A DNA stretch of 50,237 nt. Source: Gloeopeniophorella convolvens. Its lineage: Eukaryota > Basidiomycota > Agaricomycetes > Russulales. Under the pieces are notes generated by a model. It ran no database searches and had not been told where the DNA came from. It saw nothing but the letters and a program-made list of their open reading frames with translations. The translations under genes and the position numbers were made by a program. Of the stretch, positions 39,702-50,237 are shown in pieces. The stretch lies in assembly GCA_022496205.1 (NCBI GenBank), contig WTXD01000111.1, positions 1 through 50,237 on the forward strand, in the 5' to 3' direction. Within the stretch, counting starts at the first letter, position 1. Each line of letters starts with the position of its first letter.

Positions 39702-42700
39702 CTATTCCTCCATCTCGTCCCCACTTCCGTCGCTCTCGTCGCTGTCGCTGTCCTCGCCCTCGGCAACGTCGATCGGCTCCAGAGTGATGTCGTGGTCTGC
39801 GCCAACGTACGAGTCGCAGATGACGTACAACTTGAGCTCGTGCGTGCCCTTCGGCAGCGTGAACTCGAGCTTCACGCCGAGGCTCTTCGCGACAGTCACG
39901 CGCTTGATCGACAGCAGCTGCCGTGTGCTCTGCTCGCCGACGACGACCCACCAGTTTGCCATCTTCTTCCCAGGGAAGTACGGTGCAACGACGCTCGCGT
40001 CGGCCTCCTCCTCGTCTTCATCCGCGTCGCGGCTAAGAGAGACTTGGAGCACGACCGGTGTGCTCGAGGTGTACTCTCCCTTGACGAACTCGTGTGAGAC
40101 GTCAAGCGTGGGGTACGAGTTGACGAATGCTGCAACATCCCGCCTGAAAATAGGGTCGTCAGTGCACTATTACGCGAGTCCTGTGGCCGAAACGTACATC
40201 TGCTGGCTATCCATCTGGAGCACTTCATTGCGTTGCGCATCTTCCATCTCCATGATGTCGTACACAGAGTCGATATTTGCATCATTGCAACGTTTGATAA
40301 CCTACGTGCGTATGTAAGTGCTCTGACGCAAAGGGTGTTACTGAGGTGGGCGTACCTCGGGCTCGAAGTGCGGTATCTGCCGTAATGGCGAATCCCGGTC
40401 CCACGTCGCTTGCACGCACATCTGTGACAGATCCATAGCGCCCAGTGCGCTGAGCCAAGCATTTGACGACATGACATCGACGCAGGCCGAGAGGAGATTC
40501 ATGACCTTCTCCAGAACCATCGCCTGGTCGGCCACGAGGTCTGGCGGGAGCTGCAGGCGCGAGAAGTGTGCCTGCAGAAGGAGGAACGTCTTGAAGTGAG
40601 GTGCCTCGAAGTTGACCTGGTCGAGCTTGACGGGAACGCGGTCGTAGATCCGGCGCAGAAGCGACTCTTCGTGCCTGCGGATGGGGATAGTCTCGAACTC
40701 AGCCGAAGACGCGACGACTTCGAGGAGGCCCTTGAGTTTGGTACGCTCTTTCAACGAGAGCGTATAGACTTCGACAGTGACGTATGAGATGTTGTAGTAA
40801 GCCGCGATCATGCCGAGGTTGAGTGGCGATACGTCCATCTCGTCCTCGACGGTGATGCATTTCGAGTTGACCAGGTCGGTCAACGTGTTCTCGACGAGTT
40901 CTGACAAGTGGTCCGATAGGTGCTGGTGGCTGACGTTGTGCAGGTTGTAGTAGTTGGGGTTCTGCGTCATCCGCCGGTAGAAGTACGTCCACGTGAGGAT
41001 ATCCATCGCGTCCTGCTTGTTCTCGATCGTCTTGACTGCGATCTCGGCCAAAAAATAGTCGTGCAGGAGGTGTGTCGGCAAGTGGGACTCAATGGGGAGA
41101 CCTTCCGCGAGGAACTTCTTGTAGAAGTCCTTGCGCGTCTGCTGGCACATCAGCACGCAGCGGCTGCGCTCGTCCTCCGCTGGGCGACATGCGTGTCCCA
41201 TCATCTGCAGGACGTCCATGACGGGGTAGTCGATGTAGCGGTGCTCCTTGCCTTCATAAGTTTGCACACCCATGATGACGACGAGGTAGCTCGCGAGTGG
41301 CAAACTCCATGCAGTGTCCTATACATTCGTTGTCAGTTTTACAGGCGCAAGGCTGAAGATGAGATGAACCTTGGAGGCAATGAGGACCTGGATCGCCCCT
41401 GACTGGAACAACCGCTCGACGATACGTTTGTCTTGCTTACTAAGCGCCTCGTGATAGAAGCCGATGCCGTGCTTGAGCGTCTCCACCAAGCCGCGGTCGG
41501 TGACGTGGTCCAAGTGCGGTTGGATGTCCGAGAGCTCAGCATTGAGGAAGCGGTCCTCGTTATCGTCGGCACCACAGTGGAGCAGAAGGTCCTCAGCAGT
41601 TAGGCGGCACTGTTGGCGCCCGGGGACGAAGATGATGACGGGTTTCGTGGGCGAGTATTCTGTGATCGCCAAATACGCGGGCTTGGACATAGCGATCATA
41701 AGAGAGGGGAAGTGGGGGATGCTGAAGCTCTGGAGGTGGATATCCATGTCCAAGGGACGAGCGCTGAGAGCTTCAGTCAGACAGAGCAATCAGCGAGTAA
41801 ATAGAATGCGAACCTTGGCGGGAAGTTGAAGATGGCATGCGACGCGGCGCCAATCCACTCGCCCAAATCCCGCGCGTTGGCAAGCGACACGCCACACGCA
41901 ACAATACGCGTCTTGATCTCCGTCTGCGCCGACACATACCTCGTCCGCGAGATGATGACCTCGTACGTAGGGCCAACTTCGCCGCCGACCTGCTGCACCT
42001 CGTCCGCGATTAGCAGCCCGATGGTCTGCACGTTCTTGCGCTGCCGCCAGCGCCGCGAGAGCACGTCCCACTGCGCCGGCGTGCACACAATGACGTCGCC
42101 CTTCTCCAGTAAGCGCAAGTCCGCACTTGTCTCGCCCGTCAGCGCGACAATCTCCTTCCCGCCCTGCAGCTGCCCGAACTTTTTGCGCCACTCCGCAACG
42201 CGCTGGTCGACCATCTCTTGGAACGGCTCAATGCACACAGCGCGCGGCTGCTCGGCCTTGCTCCACAATCGCAGTAGAGCGAACTCGGCGCAGATGGTCT
42301 TGCCGCTGCCCGTTGGGGCACCGATGAAGATGTTCTCATCGGATGTGTAGAGCGCCTGGAAGACCTGCGTCTGGATCTTGTTGAAAGTCTTCAACGTCGA
42401 CGAATAGATCGCCTCAAACTCCTTATTGTGGAGCGCTGATAGTGGGAGCGATTGGAGGTCGAGGAGTGGGGTGGGCTGGGGGAACTTCTCGGGGAGTATA
42501 AGATGCTTGAAGGAGATGGGAAGACGGGTCTCAGCGTGCAGCCAGCGATCCGAGATGACGGTAATGTAATAGTTGGGAGGTACGGGCTCGAACATGGGGA
42601 CGGTGATGGTGACGTTATGTTCATCCTCAGCGTAGCGCTGACGAAGCACGAAGGAGTCGCTGAAGAGGATAATCTCGCCATCGACGTCTTCGACCATGAT

Positions 42701-45700
42701 GACGAACGTCTCAGCGGTGCCATGGATCTTCTCGTCCCAGCGGAAATCGGGGGTGATGGACAAGTCGATGCGAAGGAGCGTGCGGGTGATCGGCTGAACC
42801 TGAGCTTGCAGCCTGTAACGCCGTAAGCACGCTTTGAACACGGGATGGGGTCGCGGGGGACTCACTGGAGCTTGGGGAAGTTATGAACTAGACGGTGGAC
42901 AAGACGTCCGGCGTTCGTGATTCCCAGGAGTTCACCAACCTCAGGAGGGCTCTAAGGAGGTGTCAGTGCGTGGAGGAACTATGATCAACCGAATGGACGG
43001 ACCAAGTCAAAGTAGCGATACCAAGGCTAAGCAAGACTAAGTCAAGTACATGCGATGTCAAGGAGCGTGCAGACTTACGAATTGTTTGCCCTCTGCCTTC
43101 CGAATGACCTCCGCGGGCACACCTTTGAATTGTCGCAACGGCGTCATCGAGGCCCACCTGCAAAACTCCGGTCAGAAACGCGCGAAGCGCTCGAGTCGTA
43201 GATAGACGCTCACATGCGCTTCTCAATCATCTTGCACATATCGAGAGCCGCGCGTGCAGGGACAGCCCATCCGCGCTTAAGACAAATCTCGTACATCGCG
43301 CGGAGGATACTAAAAGCAAGGGTCAGAACGCACGGACTGGGCAGGGTAGATCGGGATCGTACCGTCCGGCGGACTGCTGCACGAACACCATGTCCGCAAC
43401 GAGGGCGAAGCCTGCAACAGGATGTCAAAACACAGCCTACGGATGGTATACGCAGTCATGCCGCACCTTCAAGCTTGAGCTGCGAGATATACGCCTGCAA
43501 TAGTACGTTGATCTTCGCCGCGGGCTCCTCGACGCCCTCCTTGACGGGAATCGGCACGCGCTCCAGCAGCTTGCCAAGCTCAAGTTTCTCCTACAGCTGA
43601 CATCAGCCCCGCCCTACTTCGCCAAAAAAACACCACCACGTACCTCCTGGCGCACCGGAATGAGCTTGAACTCGTTCGAAAGCGCGAACACGCGGAACAG
43701 CTCGAGCTGGGACATCGTCGGGCGCAGGTGCTGGTTGTACACGGACATCGAGTTGTACGTGACGTAGTAGTGCGACGCGATACGGCCGAGCTCGGTGCTC
43801 TGGAAGCGGCCCGACGCACGCTCGTACTTAATGAGGCTGCACTTCTCCAGCAGCACCGCGGCGGTGTGGATGATGTCCGCGCGCTTCTGCACGAGTCCCG
43901 CGTCGTCCTCTTGATAGTCCGCATGGACGCCGTACAGCGCGGGCGACTTAAGCATCCGCACGTAACTGGGGTGCACCGCCCAAGTCAGCCGCGAGTAGGA
44001 GAAGGATAGGAGAAAATGACGCACTAGTACGTGTACCCGAGCCACTGCACGGCCTCGTCACGGTTGCGAATGGTCCCGAGTACGATCTCCGCATTGAGGT
44101 TGTCCGCGAGCTTCGAAACGAACTGCGACTCTATGGGCAGCTGCTGGTTCATCAGACTCAGATAGTACTGCAGCTCCGCGTGGTTCGTGATGATGACGCC
44201 CTCGCCGTATGTGTCGAACTGCGGACGGCCAGCGCGGCCAAGCATCTGCAGCACGTCCTGGCTTGAGAGCTCGACCCAGCGGCCCTTCTCGGGGTTGTAG
44301 ATCTGCGTGCCCTTGATGATGACCGTGTGCGCGGGCAAGTTCACGCCCCAGGCGAGCGTCGCGGTACATACGAGCACCTGTACGGACCCATCCGCGAAAA
44401 GCTCCTCGACGAGCCCGCGATCCTCGCGCGTCATGCCCGCGTGGTGGATCGCGAAGCCGAACGGCAGCAGGTCGCGCAGATTGCCATCCTTGACGTTGCC
44501 CGCCTCTTCCTGCAGAATCTCGCGCACTGCCGAGTCGGGTTTGACGAACTGCGTGATTGTCTCCTTCTCAATTGCCATGTCGCGGATGAACTTCGCCGTC
44601 TTAGCCGTCTCCTTGCGCGAGTGGACGAACACCAACGTTTGGTTCTTGCCGGCCTGGTCGAGCACCTTCTCGTAACAGACTTCGTTCATGACCTGGTAAC
44701 GCTTGATCGCCCTCTTCTCCGTGACACCGATGAACTGCTGCTGGAGAGCGCAAGGGCGGTACGACGCGTCGAAGTAGAAGAGACCCTTGGACTGGTCGAC
44801 ACGAAGGAAGGTAGCAACGTCCTGGTAGTTGGGTAGCGTGGCTGAGAGACCGACGAGGCGGACGTACTCCGAAGTCTGTTCCATCCGACGAATCGTCCGC
44901 GCGACAATACTCTCGAGGACAGGTCCACGCTCGTCGTGGAGAAGGTGAATCTCGTCGATGATGAGGAGACGGACGAGGTTGGTGTACGAAGTATCAGAGT
45001 TCTTGCGCGTAATGACATCCCACTTCTCCGGCGTGGTGACGATGATCTGCGTCTCCGCAATTTGCTGCTTCGTCATTTGCGAGTCGCCAGTAAGCTCTCC
45101 GACTTTGATGCCGAACGGATTGAGGCGCGAGTTAAAGTTGCCGACCATCTCTTGGACAAGTGCCTTCATCGGTGCGACGTAGACAATCTTGAAGGCGTCA
45201 AGATCGAACGAGCCGGTAGCTTCGTCGCGCCACTTTCCAAGTTCGTTGAGAATGGTGAGCATCGCAACGTTTGTCTAGGAAATGCGTCAGCACAAGACGC
45301 ATGAAGATGGGCGACGGACATTACCTTGCCGGCGCCTGTAGGCGCACACAGAAGAATAGGCTCATCGGTACCAAACGCAACGGGGAATAGCTTGCTCTGG
45401 ACGCGATTGAGAGTCTTGATCCCGGAGAAACCTTGCCGCGCCCACTCCGGGAGGTCGGTGATAGGAACATTCTCACCGGGTACCACAGGTTTCGACTTAG
45501 GTGCGGGTACGTGGATTTCCTCGTAGCCCTTTTTCGCTCGCTTGAACGAGCCCTGCGGCAATTTCGTGGTCTTGTTGGACATGAGGTGGCCGCCTTGGCT
45601 GAACGCCATGCTCTCCAGGTCGACTGTTTTCCGTGGCTGCACAACCGAGCCAGGAGCGAGGGTTGCAGTCTTAGGCACCTGCGCGGCCTTCGCTGGCTCG

Positions 45701-46914
45701 TCAACGTCCATGGCATCCTCTCCACGCCCCTTGGCCTGGCGGTCACCCGCGAGTTCGCGCAGAATCCAGCCCAGACCCTTCTCGCGCATTGCGACCTCGA
45801 CGTTGACTCGTTCGTCAGCATCGCTGCGGGCGAGCTTGGTACACCAGACGATGACGTCGCGGTTCTTGAGGAACTTGGTGATGACGTCGAAGGACTGGTA
45901 GTCGAAGAGCTCCATGAGCTGGTTCTCGCAGTCACGGAGATTCGACTCGGAACCAAGGACGGAGAGGACTGTGGTGGTCTTGTCGGAAGCGGTTTGGGGG
46001 TCAGAGTAGACCTCGGCAACTAGGCGCTGCACCCAAAAAGCGTCGACGATATGTGGGGAGACGATGTCCTTGTCTGTCTTGGCCTTTCCGCCAGCCTTAG
46101 ATGAGGACGCACCGCCAATGACTAGCTCCTCTTCACCGGCTTCGTCACCTTCGGGAGCTTGCTCCGTCTCCTTCTCGCCCGCTCCCTCCTCGTCCTCGTC
46201 CGACTCGTCGCGGACTTCGTAACCCTCCTCCTCGTCACTTTCTTGCTCTTCTTCGTCAAAGACCACAGCAACTCCGACTTCTTCGTCGATCTCGGCATCC
46301 TTCCGCTCCATATCCGGGTCAGCCATGGTCTCGTCCTCAGCGCCGTAGTCGGTAATCTTCTTGGACAGGCTGATGAGCTGAGAGAAAGTCTCTCCGGTGA
46401 CGGGACCGAGGACCCCCTCGATTTCCTTTTTCTTGTCGAAATCACGAAGGTTTTCGCTCTTGAGTGACTCAAGCACGATATCGGCGGCGCTGCGCACGAC
46501 ATCCTGCGCTTGGTCGCCGAGAGCCAGGTGGACAGTGGATAGAATGAGTTCGTAGACCTCGCGCGTTTCTGCCGTACGCGGTCGGTAGGTGAGGCCCTCG
46601 ACATCTTGTGTGGCTTCGAGGATGTCGGCGTAGCCGAAGCCAGCGGCCTCCTGGCGACGCTTGGCGGCACGTTCGGAGGTGTCCTGCTTGTCGGCGGCCT
46701 TTTTCTTCTTCTTGTCCACGTCTTTTGGTGCCGCACGCTGGACGCGCGAACCCATCTCGCGAGGGTCGATGCGTCCAGCCAGGGTGGTGGGTGCGCCATC
46801 CGGCTCCTTGTCGCGTCGAGGGAGTACGGAGCGGTCCGCAGTCAAGACAAGGGAGGAGATGGCCCCATAGTTGTAGCCCGAGAGATCCGGCTTGCCAGGA
46901 GGGCGACCCGCCAT
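39702..46914 (-). CDS. BRR2: BRR2, U5 snRNP 200-kDa RNA helicase
   Basis: Spliceosomal Ski2-like helicase that unwinds U4/U6 RNA during activation. Fourteen exons (46914-45325, 45274-44031, 43965-43644, 43590-43467, 43411-43363, 43309-43214, 43157-43079, 43026-43003, 42951-42866, 42812-41814, 41763-41370, 41318-40356, 40301-40198, 40143-39702) give 2,171 aa, the size of human and yeast Brr2. The N-terminus ([25 protein letters not shown]) is typical. Cassette 1 is intact: PTGAGKT near 525-531, DEIH at 637-640, [15 protein letters not shown]. Cassette 2 has PTGSGKT near 1,371 but DEVQ instead of DExH and QMMGHACRP, as expected of the inactive regulatory cassette. Both are followed by Sec63-type regions; the C-terminus is acidic ([17 protein letters not shown]). 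Exon 8 is 24 nt and encodes PWYRYFDL, restoring the family FPWxRxxDL motif. Introns are 50-65 bp. Confidence 0.97.
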
Positions 46915-47305
46915 GATAGAGATAAGAGTGGAGAGGGGATGTCGTCGTCGTCACCGACGGTGAGGAGCGCGAGTTGAACGCGTCGATCGCAAATGTTCGC
47001 TACGTCGGGCTTTCAAAGGCACCTGTAAAAGGCAGCTATTGCCATATTTGTGTCCTTCAGTGGCTGACGCCCCTCTCGCGGCTCCGACGCGCGACCGCAG
47101 TCCGACTCATTTCCTTCAACTCGACCATGACGATGCGACATGACAGACTTTAGTCTGTCTCATCCATGAGCTTCACCCACAAACAAAGATAGTACACTTT
47201 CTATCTAGAATCTGGGGATCAAAGCCGCTCAATAACATTCTATATACGCGATACGCGAGGGAATTCCAAAATTCAGTCTAGACTATGGGGCTCTTTAACA
47301 GACCA
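46915..47305. promoter_or_regulatory. BRR2 upstream region
   Basis: 391 bp between the BRR2 start and the stop of the next gene upstream, which runs in the same direction. No TATA box seen near the start, as is common for core genes. Confidence 0.45.
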
Positions 47306-48070
47306 CTAGACCCCGGAAGTCTTAGAAGCGATGACCTCAAACTTGTAGACCTCCAAGCTTCCATCCAGAAGCGGACCCATCCCAGTCATCATCGACTGCG
47401 TCTCTACGGCCTGGATATGGACGGCCCTGTCTTCCTCGCTATTGAAGAAGCCAACCAGGCCGAAGGTCGTCTCGTCCTCGCGGATCGCGTACCAGTACGG
47501 CGTGACTGCCTCGTTCTGGACTTCTTCCCCGCGAATCTGGCGGATACCGCCTCAGCCATCTTTACAAGCGACCTGAATCTGCATCACTCACCTCCAGGGC
47601 GATCCTCACGTTCTGGACCTTCTCGGACTTGGCCTTGATAATGACGCGCACGCCATACTTAACGTTTCCTGCAGCATGTGCCGATACCTTGCTTGCGATA
47701 ATCTCGATAGGGTCGACCTTCGGACCGACGCTAAGCAGCTCGTCGGCGTGGGCCATCAGCCGCGCCGCAAGCTTGCCGTTGAGGTGCGCGACGCGTCCTT
47801 TCTCGCCCGGGAACGTGTCAAAGATGCCAAAGCCGCCAGCGCTGCCATCTTCCTTGGCGTCGAACTTGATGCCGAACCACTGGAGGGTTTCTGTCTCCTC
47901 GTTGACAAAGGCCACCCCGGTGCTGAGGAACGCGTGCACGACCTGTTGTTGGCTGAGCCGAGGAGTCAGGACGACGTCGAGTGCGACCTTGGCTACAACA
48001 AACCGATTTTCAGCAAGGTCAATACGCCTAGTAAAATACACTCACGTGCCATGCGAGAGATTTGGGACAT
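47306..48070 (-). CDS. Predicted dimeric alpha+beta barrel (ABM-like) protein
   Basis: Exons 48070-48046, 47992-47592 and 47536-47306 give 218 aa. Two similar halves are visible. The first has FVNEETETLQWFGIKF, FGIFDTFPGEKGRVAHLNGKLAA and ending PIEIIASKV; the second has AVTPYWYAIREDETTFGLVGFF, EEDRAVHIQAVETQ and ending YKFEVIASK. The pattern of a strand ending W(Y/F), a FxxFxxxxxRxxH segment and a closing strand fits the antibiotic-biosynthesis-monooxygenase-like (ABM) fold, here as a tandem pair that would form an intramolecular dimer. Such proteins include small monooxygenases and proteins without known reaction; no catalytic residue can be named. The first exon is only 25 nt (MSQISRMA) and was chosen because it joins in frame across a 53-bp intron. 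Confidence 0.75.
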
Positions 48071-48579
48071 CTTTGGCTGAGTCGTCTGGAGGGTTTGGCT
48101 GTATGTGTGTTGTTTTGCCTGCCAATCTACACATCCTTTCCCGCCTTTTATGCAACGAGCAGGCGGGAAGAGGTGGATCATGCGCAGTGCAAAGTTGCGC
48201 GCCCATAGCTGCGGCACGGTGATGCAATACTTTCCTTGTGCCCAAAACGACAAATGCAGCCCGGAATCTAGCACCATCCCATCCAGCCACCTAGGTCTAC
48301 AGGCTGGTTGACTGCGACCGGTACATCCACCGACAGCCGTTAAGGTCACGCAAATCAAGTCACTACGAGGCAGCAATACGGGGTCTGACGCGCCTCAGGC
48401 TGATTATCACAGTCGATGGCACATCAGAATCCTCCCAACTATGATCAAGCTGGCCGGGGCTGAGGACGTCGAACGGGTTGGTCGCTCCTGATCATTTTCC
48501 AACATACTTCGATGGTTTTACTGATGCGCCACTAGGCCAGGAGCGTGCTTAGTGCAACTTTGTAGTATACTGTACATAT
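48071..48579. other. Intergenic region upstream of the ABM-like gene
   Basis: Holds the promoter of the ABM-like gene and the 3' flank of the alpha-galactosidase, both minus strand. No further gene or repeat seen. Confidence 0.45.
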
Positions 48580-50237
48580 TCAGAGCTCATCTCGTTTCTT
48601 CGGCACAGACGGCCTCAACCTGAACATCCCTACACCATGTGCCTCTACATGCGCCTTCAGCGTGCCACGCGGCGACACCGTCCCCACCTTCTTCCCAAAC
48701 AACACCGACTCATTCTTCGCCAACCCACCCGCGTACCCGCCCGCAGCCGTCGCATTGAACCGGAACTGAGCACCCACCTCGGGCGGCACCATAGTCCCGT
48801 TCATCGCAGCCGCAATGATCGCCGCAGCCGTCTCGTTATCCATGCGGTTCGCCCAGAGGTCGTACACGTCCCACGCCTGCGCGGCCTGCGCCGCGCGCGC
48901 GCCTCCCGAGTCCCAGAACACGTCCGCGAGCGTCGCGTTCATCGCGCGTGCCTTGGCTCCTGCGTTAAGCAGCACCACGAGCATGTCGCCGTTCGCAAGG
49001 CCCCCGGCCCACATCTGAATCTCGCCGCGCCCCGACGCGCCCGTGTCGGCGACCGCGTAGCGCCAGCGCCGCGCCGCAGCCGACCCCGAGGGGTCTTGCG
49101 AGACTGCGAGCACGGCCGGGTTTGAGAGGATCGAGAGCGTCTGTGGCGTGATCTTGCGCAGGTCATTGCCCATGATGAGCGGCGACTTGAGCGCTGCCCA
49201 GAGCGAGAAGTGGGTCACGTATTCGTCGTCGGTCATTCCTCCGTTTCCGATTTCTGCCAGTCCAGGTCAGCGTTGTCTTTCACGACAAACAGGCGAGCAT
49301 GTCGCACCGAGCATGTCCATGTCGTTCCCTGGCGAAGTTTTCAGCAATGCATACACGTTGGTCAGAATGGAGACGCACAAGCCCCGGGGATGCCCTTATC
49401 CGGGAAGCTCGCAAGCTTGTTGACGATGTTCATCAGCGAGCAGTGCCACCCAGGCAGAGCGCAGTTGAAGCCGTCGTCTCCCGAGCACGGACATCGATCG
49501 TCCGGCATATCGAACGTATCGAAGATATCGCCCGACATCCGCCACGAGTTCGCGACCGTCTGCGCCCACTTCCATGGAAAGTCCTCGCCCCAATTGCACA
49601 TCGAGTACAGGATCGGGCGGCCTGTCGCGTTAAGCGCGGCCGCCATCGTGTTGTACCGGTTGAACGTGATCTGTGGCGTACCGGACTGGCCCTCGTTGAA
49701 GCAGTTGTCGTACTTGAGGTAATCGACCTATCAAAACCCCACGCAAGCCTAGTAAGCACCTCTGCGACAGATCGGAAGAAAGCACTACTGACACCCCAGC
49801 TCGCCCACGTCTGCGCATCCTGCGTCTCGTACCCGAGCGAGCCCACGTACCGCCCGCATGTCATCGCGCCGGCGTCCGAGTAGATGCCGAAGCCGAGGCC
49901 CAGCGCGTGCAGCGCGTCTGCGACGGGCGCAATCCCGTCCGGGAACTTCTGCGTGTCCACTTGCAGGTGCCCGCTCGCGTTGCGCCCCGCGGACCAGCAG
50001 TCGTCCTGAACGACGTAGGTGTACCCGAGGTCCCGCAGGCCGAGGTCGACGATGAGGTTCCCGGTGCTGAGCAGGAGATCTGCGTCAGAGTCGCACCCGA
50101 AGGCGTTCCAAGTGTTCTGGTTGTAGGACGAAATCTTCAGTGAATCGGGAGGTAGATGAAGCCGCGAGGGACTTACCCAGCCCATTTGAGGCGTAATCGC
50201 GAGCCCATTGTCTAACGCTTGCACGATGTTTGCTATG
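48580..50237 (-). CDS. GH27 alpha-galactosidase, 5' end cut by window
   Basis: Glycoside hydrolase family 27 enzyme that removes terminal alpha-galactose. Visible exons are 50237-50177 (partial), 50116-49793, 49727-49379, 49328-49308 and 49253-48580; signal peptide and start are outside the window. The order of motifs is typical: LDNGLAITPQMGWNTWNAF, YVVQDDCW (substrate Asp pair), YLKYDNC with the nucleophile Asp, CNWGED, RMSGDIFDT (Asp in the acid/base position) and WNDMDMLEIGNGGM. The WNDMDML motif sits on a 21-nt exon. Several N-x-S/T sites fit a secretory protein. The C-terminus ends KKRDEL, resembling an ER-retrieval tetrapeptide, unusual for an enzyme expected to be secreted. About 476 residues are in the window. 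Confidence 0.95.

Overview
The window is nuclear DNA of a filamentous basidiomycete, most likely an Agaricomycete of the polypore type. The evidence is many 50-75 bp GT-AG introns, GC-rich coding sequence, a DUF6535 membrane protein (a family I know from basidiomycetes) and basidiomycete-like gene structures. No RNA gene, CRISPR array or recognisable transposon was found. All exon models were built by eye from reading frame, splice sites and family alignment from memory; no search was run.

Layout. (a) 1-6,605 and 32,690-39,135 are two arms of a large inverted duplication. Each arm carries two NmrA/isoflavone-reductase-like genes, each preceded by a dead NmrA relic: left psi1-NmrA1-psi2-NmrA2 on +, right the mirror image psi4-NmrA4-psi3-NmrA3 on -. 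A broken 3' piece of a metallophosphoesterase gene lies in the left arm. (b) About 26 kb of cargo lies between the arms: a hypothetical 5-exon gene, a disordered 510-aa protein, a mitochondrial FAD/folate carrier, a DUF6535 protein, an F-box-like protein, a TDG/MUG DNA glycosylase, a small CxxC protein, a disordered 376-aa protein, a 211-aa protein made of one three-repeat domain, and two metallophosphoesterases carrying that same domain at their C-termini. (c) 39,700-50,237 is ordinary core genome on the minus strand: the spliceosomal helicase BRR2, an ABM-like dimeric-barrel protein and a GH27 alpha-galactosidase cut by the window end.

How the parts relate. The accessory part looks built from a cassette in which a metallophosphoesterase and an NmrA gene converge tail to tail, with a dead NmrA copy upstream of the live one. 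The arrangement is intact at 30.6-35.7 kb (MPE2 facing NmrA3, then psi3) and decayed at 3.1-3.8 kb and 29.6-30.0 kb. The three-repeat domain occurs in four places: alone, twice fused to the phosphoesterase, and once as a fossil. It is the best candidate here for something undescribed. A joint role for the redox-sensor-like NmrA proteins and the phosphoesterases is inference from repeated co-location only.
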